This document shows positions 17,105 to 24,852 of a stretch of DNA of 64,000 nt, in pieces. This DNA comes from Olsenella sp. kh2p3. GTDB taxonomy: Bacteria > Actinomycetota > Coriobacteriia > Coriobacteriales > Atopobiaceae. Where the stretch lies: NCBI GenBank assembly GCA_900119625.1, contig FPKD01000005.1, forward strand, positions 62,001 to 126,000, written 5' to 3'. The translations under genes and the position numbers were made by a program. Below the pieces are notes generated by a model, which did not search any database, was not told the origin of the DNA, and worked only from the letters and a program-made list of their open reading frames with translations. Within the stretch, counting starts at the first letter, position 1, and each line of letters begins with the position of its first letter.

Positions 17105-18139
17105 TAGCGCTACAAGCGCGTCAACGTCCTCATCAGAGCTCGCCCAGCTCGTTGCAAGCCTCACCGCAGTCCTACCGTCTGCCAAGCGCTCCCAGAAGCT
17201 CATCTCGACGCGTGCGGACAACGTTGCGTAGCGCTTCTCGTCCAACGCGACAAACACCTGGTTGGTCTGCTGCGGGTGCAACAGCTCGCAGCCGGCGTCA
17301 TCGAGCGCGTGCGCTATTCGTCCGGCCTGCTCTACCGCTTTCGTGCCAATCCGCAGGTAGAGGCCCTCGTCGAACAGCGTCTCAAACTGAATGCCCGCAA
17401 CCATGCCCTTTGCCAGCAGCGCTCCGTGCTGCTTCACGAGCGTGAAGAAGTGCGGGCAGGTCCCTGGCTTGGGGAAGACCACCGCCTCGCCGAGAAGCGC
17501 CCCGCACTTGGTACCGCCAATGTAGAAGGCGTCGGTAAGGTGTGCCAGGTCGGGGAGGGTCACATCGTTTCCCAGTGCTGACAGCGCATACGCAAGACGC
17601 GCCCCGTCAACGTAGAGGCGCATGCCGTGTGCATCGCAAGCCGTGCGCAAGGCAGTAAGCTCCTCAAGCGAGTAGAGCGTGCCGTACTCGGTTGGCTGGG
17701 AGATGTACACCGGCCCCGGCATGACCATGTGGTCGCGGTTCTCGTCCTGCTCCCACGACGTTGCCAGGGCATCTACGTCGGCGGCGCCAAGCTTGCCATC
17801 CCTCTCGGGCAGCTGGATGACCTTGTGCCCGCAGGCCTCGATCGCCCCGGCCTCGTGGACGCTCACGTGGCCAGAGTCCGCCGCGACGACCCCCTGCCAG
17901 GGCGCGAGGAGCGCGTCAATCGTGACGGCATTCGCCTGCGTGCCCCCGACAAGGAAGTGGACCTCCGCCTGCGGCGCGCCGCATGCGTCGCGGATGAACT
18001 CGCGTGCGTGCTCGCTGTGGACGTCCGTCCCATATCCGGCGTTGGCCTCCATGTTTGCGGCGGCCAGACGCTCGAGGATGCGCGGGTGCGCGCCCTGCTG
18101 GTAGTCGGACGCAAACGGCAGTCTCTTCTCAGCGGTCAT
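17093..18139 (-). CDS. Threonine aldolase / beta-eliminating lyase family protein (PLP)
   Basis: This 348-residue fold-type I PLP enzyme is of the low-specificity L-threonine aldolase family. The N-terminal FASDYQQGAHPRILE, the PLP-contacting VGGTQANA (~residue 65), VDGARLAYA (Asp for the pyridine N, ~175) and the Schiff-base lysine in YIGGTKCGALLGE (~207) are visible. It would split threonine/allo-threonine to glycine and acetaldehyde. The ATG at 18139 begins the family's usual N-terminus; a TTG six codons upstream is less likely. Downstream DNA carries a palindromic repeat that overlaps the last codons. Confidence 0.88.
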   Translation of the reverse strand: MTAEKRLPFASDYQQGAHPRILERLAAANMEANAGYGTDVHSEHAREFIRDACGAPQAEVHFLVGGTQANAVTIDALLAPWQGVVAADSGHVSVHEAGAIEACGHKVIQLPERDGKLGAADVDALATSWEQDENRDHMVMPGPVYISQPTEYGTLYSLEELTALRTACDAHGMRLYVDGARLAYALSALGNDVTLPDLAHLTDAFYIGGTKCGALLGEAVVFPKPGTCPHFFTLVKQHGALLAKGMVAGIQFETLFDEGLYLRIGTKAVEQAGRIAHALDDAGCELLHPQQTNQVFVALDEKRYATLSARVEMSFWERLADGRTAVRLATSWASSDEDVDALVALLRD

Positions 18140-18280
18140 TGACAATCCCCCCCGCAATGCCGTCCGGGGCTCACCGACGGCACGTCATACTCCAACACAA
18201 TGCCCAACACTGTTCGAGTGCTAATCCTGATATGCTCTCTTGAGGTTACCTAATACAGGCGACAAGCAAAGGAGCTCCTC

Positions 18281-19174
18281 ATGGCCATGATCGTACTTAT
18301 CGTCATCATTGCGGTTCTCGTGCTCTCGACGGGCTACGTCGTGCGCCAGCAGCACGTCGCCGTTATCGAGCGGCTGGGGAAGTTCCACGGCTTTGCCGGT
18401 CCCGGCTTTCACGTGAAGTTCCCCTTCATCGACATCACCCACGACGTGAGCCTCATGACCGAAGACGAGCACATGACCTTCGACGCAAAGACCTCCGACA
18501 ACGTGACCATCGAGCTGGACGTCTCGATCCAGTATCACGTGGACTACGCCGACATCGAGAAGGGCGCGGACTCCGGCGTCTACCGTAGCTTCTACACGCT
18601 GCAGGATCCCGTCGGACAGATGCAGGACTACCTGGCAGACGCACTGCGCTCGCAGATTCCCGCGCGCACGCTCGACGAGGTCTTCTCCGAGAAGGACGCC
18701 ATCGCCCACGCAATCGACGAGGTCGTTGCCGCTAAGATGCTCGACTACGGCTACGTGCTGGTGACCACCCTCATCACGCGCATCAAGCTTCCCAAGGAGG
18801 TCCAGGAGTCGATGAACCACATCATCGCCTCGAAGAACAACCTGGAGAGCGCGACCAACGACGCAAACGCCGCCAAGGCGAAGACGGTCATCGCGGCGCA
18901 GGCCAAGGCCGAGGCAATGGCTGCGGAGGGCAAGGGCATCGCTGACCAGCGCGTTGCCATCGCGCGCGGCATCAAGGACTCCATCGACACCATTCGCGAG
19001 TCCGGCGTGACCGAGGAGGAGGCCAACCGTCTCTTTGAGTTCACGCAGTGGACCGACATGATGAACAACTACGCTGCCAGCGGCAAGGCAACCACGGTGC
19101 TGCTGCCCGAGGACTTTGACCAGAGCGGCGTATTCAAGAGCATCGTCGCGGGGAAGAAGGCTGGGGAGAAGTAG
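18281..19174 (+). CDS. SPFH/Band 7 membrane protein (stomatin/prohibitin-like)
   Basis: This 297-residue protein has one N-terminal transmembrane helix (residues ~3-20). An SPFH domain follows (QQHVAVIERLGKFHGFAGPG … VSIQYHVDYADIEKG). Next comes an Ala/Glu-rich coiled-coil stretch (KNNLESATNDANAAKAKTVI…), as in stomatin and HflK/C-like proteins. These form membrane microdomain scaffolds and regulate proteases or channels; no NfeD partner is adjacent. The ribosome site AAAGGAGCTCCTC precedes the ATG. Confidence 0.88.
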   Translation: MAMIVLIVIIAVLVLSTGYVVRQQHVAVIERLGKFHGFAGPGFHVKFPFIDITHDVSLMTEDEHMTFDAKTSDNVTIELDVSIQYHVDYADIEKGADSGVYRSFYTLQDPVGQMQDYLADALRSQIPARTLDEVFSEKDAIAHAIDEVVAAKMLDYGYVLVTTLITRIKLPKEVQESMNHIIASKNNLESATNDANAAKAKTVIAAQAKAEAMAAEGKGIADQRVAIARGIKDSIDTIRESGVTEEEANRLFEFTQWTDMMNNYAASGKATTVLLPEDFDQSGVFKSIVAGKKAGEK

Positions 19175-19204
19175 GACGCGGTCGAAAGACGCGATTCGAG
19201 ATCA

Positions 19205-19241
19205 GGGTGCCCGGCAGCAAGCGACTTGCTGCCAGGCACCC
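19205..19241 (+). terminator. Hairpin after the SPFH gene
   Basis: The stem GGGTGCCcGGCAGCAAG / CTTGCTGCCaGGCACCC has a 3-nt loop and one A/C mismatch. No T-run follows, so it is a terminator-like or RNA-stabilising hairpin. Confidence 0.55.
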
Positions 19242-19484
19242 TGCATCGAAATGGGCTACGTTACACTAAATGTGCTCTCGCTGCGCCGAACTGGCCTTCG
19301 TTACACTACCTTTTCCGGACCCCATGAGTATGAAGGTCTTTGAACTACAAGATGTTGTATCTATCTATTACTGAAACACAAGAAATGAACCACGGTACTT
19401 GGGGGACCTCAATAACCTCATGTAACGAGGGCCAGTTCGATGCATGGGATGAGCCTTTTAGTGTAACGAGAGGGAGTTCGATGC
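19242..19484. repeat. Nested inverted-repeat element, MITE-like (~243 bp)
   Basis: The outer arms are TGCATCGAAATGGGCTACG + TTACACTAAA (19242-19270) and the inverted copy at 19457-19484 (TTTAGTGTAACGAGAGGGAG + TTCGATGCA). Inner copies are at 19283-19308 (CCGAACTGGCCTTCGTTACA) and, inverted, at 19421-19444 (TGTAACGAGGGCCAGTTCGA). Four copies of one ~25-bp motif are thus arranged two outward on each side. The centre is A+T-rich and encodes nothing evident. No other gene is in 19175-19506. Confidence 0.7.
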
Positions 19485-19506
19485 AGCGGTGGGGTCGGAA
19501 TGCCCT

Positions 19507-20157
19507 CTAGTTCTGCTTCAAACGACGTTCTAGGCGTCGACTAACCGCCACAAGCGCCATCACAATCACGTAGTAGATCGCGGCGACGGCGATGAACGGC
19601 TCGAACGCGCGGTACGTGAGTGCTTGGACGCTCTGTGCCGCGCGCATCATGTCCATGAGGCCGATGGTAGCCACGAGCGACGAGCTCTTGAGTACCGTGA
19701 TGACCTCGTTGACCAGTGCGGGAGCCACCGAGCGCAGCGCCTGCGGGATGATGATCTCCCACATCATGAGGTGATAGGGGAGTCCCAAGGCGCGTGCCGC
19801 GTCGTACTGCCCGCGATTTACGCCCTCGATTCCGCCGCGCACCGTCTCCGAGACGGTAGCGGAACCATTGAGTCCCAAGGTGAGCACCGAGGCCGCGAAC
19901 ATCGAGATTTTGTAGCCCGTGAGCTGCGGCGTTGCGAAGTACGCAATGAAAAGGAGCACTATGAGCGGGATGCCTCGGAAAATCGACGTGTAGAAGTCCA
20001 GCACTATCCGCAGCGGCTTGCACGGCAGAACCTTGAGCACGGCGATGAGAAACCCCAGCGCAAACGCAAGGACCAAAGCGGCCCCCGTCACCTCCAGGGT
20101 GACGGCGAGGCCGCTTGCGAACATAGGCGCATATGGTTCGATGACCGAGAAGTTCAT
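19507..20157 (-). CDS. Polar amino-acid ABC transporter permease (HisM/GlnP family)
   Basis: This 216-residue inner-membrane permease has about five transmembrane helices. It carries the EAA loop signature that docks the ATPase (RAALGLPYHLMMWEIIIPQALRSVAPAL, ~residues 120-150, printed here only as its key parts AARALGLP and PQALR). The IFRGIPLIVLLFI segment is typical of HisM/GlnP/ArtQ-type permeases. It is transcribed after the binding-protein gene (gap 18 bp). No ATP-binding subunit gene is adjacent, so it must use an ATPase encoded elsewhere. Confidence 0.9.
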   Translation of the reverse strand: MNFSVIEPYAPMFASGLAVTLEVTGAALVLAFALGFLIAVLKVLPCKPLRIVLDFYTSIFRGIPLIVLLFIAYFATPQLTGYKISMFAASVLTLGLNGSATVSETVRGGIEGVNRGQYDAARALGLPYHLMMWEIIIPQALRSVAPALVNEVITVLKSSSLVATIGLMDMMRAAQSVQALTYRAFEPFIAVAAIYYVIVMALVAVSRRLERRLKQN

Positions 20158-20175
20158 GCCGCTCAGGTTTTCTCG

Positions 20176-21102
20176 CTAGTTGGCGCTTGAGGTGCCTACG
20201 CCCTCGGTCGCCGAGCCGGAGGCCGAGAAGTCCCCGCCCCACTCGAAGTCGGTGCCCACGTAGGTGCCAATGAACTGGTCGATGGTGCCGTCCTCGAGCA
20301 TCTCGCCAACGCACTGGTCAAACGCCGAGACAAACGACGCCCCCTTCGTGGCCATGATGCGGTAGACGCCCACGTAGTCCTTCGTTTCGTCACGGCCGAG
20401 AAGGCCCAGGACCAGGCCTTCGTTGGCGTCGCGCATGGACTGGCCCTCGGCGCCGTCGCACACGTAGGCGTCGATGCGGCCGGCGAGAACCTCCTGCAGG
20501 CACTGGTCACCTCCGTCGTAGGTGTGGACGTCGGCGTTTGGCAGCGCGGCGGTGACAAACTTGTTCTGCACCGTGCCCGTGGTGCAGGCGATGCTCTTGC
20601 CAGCAAGGTCGTCTATGCTCGTGATGGCGTTGCCGCCCAGGGTGAGCACGCCAACGAGCGGCTGGTAGTAGCCGCGGGTGAAGTCGTAGGTCTGCTCGCG
20701 CTCGGCGTTGGAGGACATTGCCATCGTGAAAGACGTGTCACTCGCCTGGACGGAGGCCAGCGTGGCGGCGAACTCCTGCGGCTCGAAGTCGTACGTGAAG
20801 CCAAGGCGGCTTGCCATCTCGTCCGCAATCGCGATGTCGAGCCCAACGACCTTCTGGGTGCCGTCGGACTGCATCTCGATGTTGCGGTACGGCGCAAATG
20901 CGTCATCGCCCACAAAGGTGAGGTGCTGGCCGGAAAGGTCGGTCGGGGAGGCATTGCTCGCAGGGGTCGAAGCGCTGTTTGTGCTGGTGTTCTCCTGCGT
21001 GTTGCCACAGCCCGCAAGCGCGAACGGCGCAAGCGTGGCGCCTGCGGCCATCATGCCGAGAAATGCCCTGCGATTCATCGAGCCGTGAAGTCCTGTGCCC
21101 AT
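20176..21102 (-). CDS. Amino-acid ABC transporter substrate-binding lipoprotein
   Basis: This 308-residue family 3 solute-binding protein has a twin-arginine-like lipoprotein signal (MNRRAFLGMMAAGATLAPFA ending LAGC, lipobox Cys ~33). A Thr/Ser/Asn-rich linker follows, then the two-lobed domain (DDAFAPYRNIEMQSDG…VGLDIAIADEMASRLGF…MSSNAEREQTYDFTRGYY). It would capture a polar amino acid for the adjacent permease. The start at 21102 has GGGAG at good spacing; a further ATG at 21117 has none. An inverted repeat flanks the divergent promoter region. Confidence 0.9.
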   Translation of the reverse strand: MGTGLHGSMNRRAFLGMMAAGATLAPFALAGCGNTQENTSTNSASTPASNASPTDLSGQHLTFVGDDAFAPYRNIEMQSDGTQKVVGLDIAIADEMASRLGFTYDFEPQEFAATLASVQASDTSFTMAMSSNAEREQTYDFTRGYYQPLVGVLTLGGNAITSIDDLAGKSIACTTGTVQNKFVTAALPNADVHTYDGGDQCLQEVLAGRIDAYVCDGAEGQSMRDANEGLVLGLLGRDETKDYVGVYRIMATKGASFVSAFDQCVGEMLEDGTIDQFIGTYVGTDFEWGGDFSASGSATEGVGTSSAN

Positions 21103-21138
21103 CTGCGATACTCCCATGTTCGTTTGCAGTGCAAGCCA

Positions 21139-21178
21139 TTGTATCCCAGTAAAATCCTAGTTTATTGGTGGGATACAA
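21139..21178. promoter_or_regulatory. Perfect 10-bp inverted repeat in the divergent promoter region
   Basis: TTGTATCCCA (21139-21148) and TGGGATACAA (21169-21178) enclose 20 bp that contain TAAAAT, a -10-like word. It lies between the divergently read ABC binding-protein gene and apbE and may be an operator over a promoter. Confidence 0.5.
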
Positions 21179-21287
21179 ACTGGACGTTCTTTTGCGAGCG
21201 CAGCAAGTTTCAGACTGCAATAAGGACTCAAATCGAGCGGACCTTCGGAGGAGACGCAATGAGAGTCGAGGGGGGGTATTTCCCGCC

Positions 21288-22232
21288 ATGGGCACCGTGA
21301 ACTCGGTTGTGGCTGTGGTGGGGGAGGGCGAGAAGGACCTTGCGGCAGCATGCCTGGGACGCATCCGGGAGAAGGTCTGTGGACTCGATGACTCGCTCTC
21401 GGTCTTCAAGGAAACAAGCGAGGTGAGTCGGCTCAACCGCCTTGCCGGAGAGGGCGTCGTGGCCGTGAGCGAGGATACCTACCAGCTGCTCGGCGCGGCG
21501 CGTGGTTATGGCGATGTCACAGGCGGTGCGTTCGACGTTACCGCAGGCGAGCTTGCCTCGCTCTGGAAGGCTGCCATTCGCGATGGCAAGGAGCCGAGCC
21601 GCGCGTGCATCGAGCGGGCACGAGCGCTTGTGAACTACCGCGACATTCTCCTCGCCGGTCCAGAAGGTGCCCGTACGGCTCGTTTGGCCCGGCCTGGCAT
21701 GCACGTCGACCTCGGTGGCATTGCCAAGGGGTATGCCGCGCGCCTTGCGGCGGCAGAGCTGCGCGCGTCGGGCATCACGCGCGCGCTCGTCAACTTTGGG
21801 GGCACGGTGGTTGCCATAGGCGGCCCTTGGAAGGTGGGGGTGAGAAGCCCCACTGCCCCGCGTGGGGCCAGGAAAGTGGGTGGGCAGGGGGAGTCGGTCC
21901 TGGGCACCCTTGCCGTACGTGACCAGGCAATCGTGACGAGCGGGGCCTACGAGCAGTGCCGAATGGTCGACGGGCGTCTCGTCCACCACATCGTTGACCC
22001 TCGAACGGGGAAGCCAGCCGCAAGCAGCCTCAGCTCAGTGACGTTGGTGTGTAAGGACCCGTGCGCGCTGGACGCGCTCGCTACCGGTGCGTTTGTGCTT
22101 GGCGCCGAGAAGGCCGCGCGGCTTCTCGCCGAGCAGGAGGTCGATGCGGTGATGGTTACCGCTTCAGGTGAGGTGCTGGTGACGCCTGGACTTTCTGCGT
22201 CCTTCATTCCAGCGGGGCTTCAGGAACCCTAG
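21288..22232 (+). CDS. apbE: FAD:protein FMN transferase (ApbE), N-terminal frame interrupted at a G7 run
   Basis: ApbE covalently attaches FMN to Thr/Ser of FMN-binding domains. Visible family features are AMGTVNSVVAV at the N-terminus, DVTGGAFDVTAG, HVDLGGIAKGYAA (~residue 140), ALVNFGGTVVAIGG and VTSGAYEQ…HHIVDPRTGKPA, with SVTLVCKDPCALDALATGAF. The only well-placed ribosome site (CGGAGGAGACGCA) serves an ATG at 21259 in another frame. That frame joins this one (…RVEGGVFPAMGTVNS) if the G-run at 21270-21276 had eight instead of seven bases. The coordinates given begin at the in-frame ATG at 21288. The next gene encodes its likely substrate. Confidence 0.88.
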   Translation: MGTVNSVVAVVGEGEKDLAAACLGRIREKVCGLDDSLSVFKETSEVSRLNRLAGEGVVAVSEDTYQLLGAARGYGDVTGGAFDVTAGELASLWKAAIRDGKEPSRACIERARALVNYRDILLAGPEGARTARLARPGMHVDLGGIAKGYAARLAAAELRASGITRALVNFGGTVVAIGGPWKVGVRSPTAPRGARKVGGQGESVLGTLAVRDQAIVTSGAYEQCRMVDGRLVHHIVDPRTGKPAASSLSSVTLVCKDPCALDALATGAFVLGAEKAARLLAEQEVDAVMVTASGEVLVTPGLSASFIPAGLQEP

Positions 22233-22394
22233 TACAACCCCTCGCAGGAACCGTGGTTATCGGTCCGTTTGGGCATTTCAGGTTCGTGGCGCTCCCCGCG
22301 TGCGGTATATCTGTCACACGACACATAAATGCTTCCTGCGTTGGAGCATCTATGGCCCGCCCCGTCGCACACCGAGCGCATTGGAGTGAGCCTC

Positions 22395-23996
22395 ATGCAG
22401 TGCAGAGCATCGAGTTCCAGGAGGTCGTCGCGTTTTCGCAGGCCTTCGCGCACGCAGATCATCCGCCATGTTGTACAGGTTGTCGCATTCCTCCTGATGC
22501 CGGGACTTTTCATCTCGACCTTCTCCGCACTGGGAGACGTGGGGAGCGCCCTGGTCCATGGCTCCTTCTCACCTGGCTCCCAGGCGCCGAGCCTTCTCTT
22601 ACTCCTCGCCGTGCTATCCATCACGATCCTGTGGGGCCGCTTCTTCTGCGGGTATCTCTGCTCGTTTGGCGCCATGGGTGACCTTGTGTTCTTCTTGACC
22701 AAGCGCCTTCGCCCCCGCAGCCTGCGCATGCCGGAGCGGGCGGATCGGCTGCTCAAGGGGCTCAAGTTCGGTGTTCTTGGCGCCATTGTCGTGCTGTGTT
22801 GGGTGATGGGGGCGAGCATAGACTCCAGCCTCGACCCGTGGTCGGCCTTTGGCATGCTCGCCACGGGCAACTTTGCGGCGTCGCTTGGGGTGGGACTCGT
22901 GCTTCTCGCCCTTATCGTCGTGGCGTCTGCCCTGGTAGAGCGCTTCTTCTGTCGCTACCTCTGCCCGCTTGGCGCGGTGTTCCCGCTCGTCTCACGTGGG
23001 CGCCTCTTTAAAATACTGCGAAGCGAGGAGCGCTGCACCGGTTGTCGCGCGTGCTCGCGTGCGTGCAGCATGGGCATCACGGTGCACGAGGGGGAGCGAG
23101 TGCGCTCGGGGGAGTGCATCGACTGCATGGAGTGCGTCGATTCGTGCCGGCCAAAGAGCCTTGCGACAAGCGCCGAGCCAGCCGTTGCCGGAACGGCGGC
23201 CGCGCTGGCGACGGTTGGGCTGGTCTACGTGGGACGCATTGGTGCCGAGGGGCTTGTGGGGACCGCTGGTTCCGAGCAGGCGGCGAACGTCGCTACCCAG
23301 GGGCAGGGAGCCTATGCGGACGGCGCCTACACGGGTACGGGCCAGGGCTTCCGTGGAGCCGTCGACGTGCAGGTGACGGTCGAGAACGGCTATATCACCG
23401 ACGTGTTGGTGACCTCCTATCAGGATGACGACGAGTTCTTTGGCAAGGCAAAGGCCACGGTGATCGATGAGATCATCTCTGCGCAGGGTGTCGACGTTGC
23501 AACGGTGAGCGGGGCTACCTACTCCAGCCAAGGCATTCTCGAGGCCGTTGCCAACGCGTTGGGGGTCGAGGGGGACGCAGCTGCCGATGGCGAAGCTGTC
23601 ACGACCTCTGAGCAGGACCAGGATGCAGCGGACGAGACCGGTGACAGCACGACCTCGAGCGACGCTTCGGGATTTGACCTGAGCGCGGTGGCCGATGGAA
23701 CGTACATCGGCTCTGGTACGGGGCTTCGCGGGACCACGACGGTCTCGGTCACGGTTGCGGACGGGAAGATTTCCGACATCCAGGTTGTCTCGTACGAGGA
23801 TGACCAGCAGTACTTCGAGCGTGCGGAGTCGACCATGGTGAGCGAGGTCCTTGCGGCCCAGAGCCTTGATGTGGACACCGTGAGCGGGGCCACGTTCTCG
23901 AGCAACAGCATTCTCGAGGCCGTTGCCAATGCGCTTGGCGTCGACTTCACCAACCCCAACTCGAGTCTCTCCTCTGGTGGTCGGCATGGCAGGTAG
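22395..23996 (+). CDS. NapH/NosR-like membrane Fe-S protein with two FMN-binding domains
   Basis: This 533-residue protein has an N-terminal polytopic region with the NapH/NosR cysteine boxes GRFFCGYLCSFGA and ERFFCRYLCPLGAVFP. Two 4Fe-4S ferredoxin motifs follow (CTGCRACSRACSMGI and CIDCMECVDSCRPKSL, ~residues 215-260). After a short helix come two FMN-binding domains ending in the flavinylation motifs VSGATYSSQGIL (~395) and VSGATFSSNSIL (~508). ApbE encoded upstream would link FMN to the Thr. It therefore probably moves electrons from the membrane to extracytoplasmic flavins. The ATG at 22395 follows TTGGAG. Confidence 0.88.
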   Translation: MQCRASSSRRSSRFRRPSRTQIIRHVVQVVAFLLMPGLFISTFSALGDVGSALVHGSFSPGSQAPSLLLLLAVLSITILWGRFFCGYLCSFGAMGDLVFFLTKRLRPRSLRMPERADRLLKGLKFGVLGAIVVLCWVMGASIDSSLDPWSAFGMLATGNFAASLGVGLVLLALIVVASALVERFFCRYLCPLGAVFPLVSRGRLFKILRSEERCTGCRACSRACSMGITVHEGERVRSGECIDCMECVDSCRPKSLATSAEPAVAGTAAALATVGLVYVGRIGAEGLVGTAGSEQAANVATQGQGAYADGAYTGTGQGFRGAVDVQVTVENGYITDVLVTSYQDDDEFFGKAKATVIDEIISAQGVDVATVSGATYSSQGILEAVANALGVEGDAAADGEAVTTSEQDQDAADETGDSTTSSDASGFDLSAVADGTYIGSGTGLRGTTTVSVTVADGKISDIQVVSYEDDQQYFERAESTMVSEVLAAQSLDVDTVSGATFSSNSILEAVANALGVDFTNPNSSLSSGGRHGR

Positions 23997-24013
23997 GAAA
24001 GCATTCTAGGTAA

Positions 24014-24027
24014 CGAACAAACGTTCG
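24014..24027. promoter_or_regulatory. LexA/SOS-box-like palindrome upstream of a toxin-antitoxin pair
   Basis: CGAACAAACGTTCG fits the Gram-positive LexA (DinR) consensus CGAAC-N4-GTTCG exactly. It lies 89 bp before the antitoxin start and after the NapH-like gene stop. Confidence 0.55.
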
Positions 24028-24062
24028 CCTATGTTCTTCGACCGCCTGCCGATGGGAGGATG

Positions 24063-24076
24063 ACCAACATGTTGGT
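24063..24076. promoter_or_regulatory. Perfect 14-bp palindrome, possible TA operator
   Basis: ACCAACATGTTGGT is self-complementary over its whole length, 40 bp before the antitoxin start. Phd/YefM antitoxins typically bind such sites. Confidence 0.45.
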
Positions 24077-24115
24077 TCGATGAGATACTCGTTGCACGGC
24101 GAAAGAGGAGGGGCT

Positions 24116-24409
24116 ATGGCGTACATAGAGGTCAATCCTGAGGGGGCGCGCCACTTTGGACTAGCTGAGGCAAAGGCGGGGCTCAGCGGGATTGTCGCTA
24201 GCGTGGAGTCTGCGGGGGAGGCCTGCGTCATCGAGCGCTATGGGAGACCGGCGGCGCTCGTGGTTCCCTATCCCAGCGCTGCTTCGGGTAGCACGCGCGC
24301 AAGGGGCGTGCTCAAATCATATGCAAGTCCGGAGAAGCGCAAGCAGGAGAGCGATGCCTTTGTCAGGGCAATGGAGGTGAAGCATGCCGGAGAAGCCTGT
24401 GCTTCTTGA
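24116..24409 (+). CDS. Phd/YefM-type antitoxin
   Basis: This 97-residue protein resembles the Phd/YefM fold: EARHFGLAEAKAGLSGIVAS near the N-terminus and ACVIERYGRPAALVVPY in the beta-hairpin region (the usual VITRHGKPVAVLVP). It would bind and neutralise the PIN toxin and repress the operon. GAAAGAGGAGGGGCT fixes the ATG. The gene overlaps the toxin gene by 26 bp. Confidence 0.8.
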   Translation: MAYIEVNPEGARHFGLAEAKAGLSGIVASVESAGEACVIERYGRPAALVVPYPSAASGSTRARGVLKSYASPEKRKQESDAFVRAMEVKHAGEACAS

Positions 24410-24761
24410 TGCGAATGCGGTTCTTCGATACCTTCTCGAGGACAATGACGAGCAGGCCGATGAGGTTTGCCAAGCGGTGGCGTCTGGAACGGAGGTCACG
24501 CTGGAGGTGCTCGCGGAATGCGTCTACGTGCTTTCGGGCGTGTATGGGGTACCGAGGTCGCGTGTGGCGGAGAGTCTCGGCCTTCTCCTCGATGACGTTG
24601 CGTGCCAGCGGCGGGGCATCGCGCTGGCTGCGTTGGGGCTCTGGTCGGGCAGCCGCTTTGACTTTGTGGACTGTGTGCTTGCTGCCGAGCACGCGGAGCT
24701 GGGAAGAGACGTCCTGACATTTGACAAGAAGCTTCTTCGGCTGCTCGAGAAGGTCGAGTAG
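24384..24761 (+). CDS. PIN-domain toxin (VapC-like ribonuclease)
   Basis: This 125-residue PIN domain has the acidic residues expected for a metal-dependent RNase: LLDANAVLRYLLEDN (Asp ~9), LEVLAECVYVLSG (Glu ~45), and FDFVDCVLAAEHAE (Asp ~94), with TFDKKLLRL at the end. It would cleave RNA in growth arrest or phage defence. It overlaps its antitoxin gene, and the pair may be DNA-damage inducible through the LexA-like box upstream. Confidence 0.87.
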   Translation: MPEKPVLLDANAVLRYLLEDNDEQADEVCQAVASGTEVTLEVLAECVYVLSGVYGVPRSRVAESLGLLLDDVACQRRGIALAALGLWSGSRFDFVDCVLAAEHAELGRDVLTFDKKLLRLLEKVE

Positions 24762-24773
24762 TTTGTGCGCAAA

Positions 24774-24801
24774 ACGGCGCCCGGCCAAAGCCGGACGCCG
24801 T
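24774..24801. terminator. Hairpin between the toxin and pepF genes (convergent)
   Basis: ACGGCGcCCGGC / GCCGGaCGCCGT with loop CAAA. It serves two converging genes. There is no clear T-run on either side. Confidence 0.6.
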
Positions 24802-24852
24802 CTGGGGTGACGCAATGGCGAGGGTCCTCGCCGTGAATGCGCTGCGCTTGCC

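Noticed and set aside
21259..21300. Separate 13-codon leader peptide before apbE
   Set aside because: It is better explained as the true apbE start put out of frame by the G7 run, because the shifted sequence matches ApbE N-termini.
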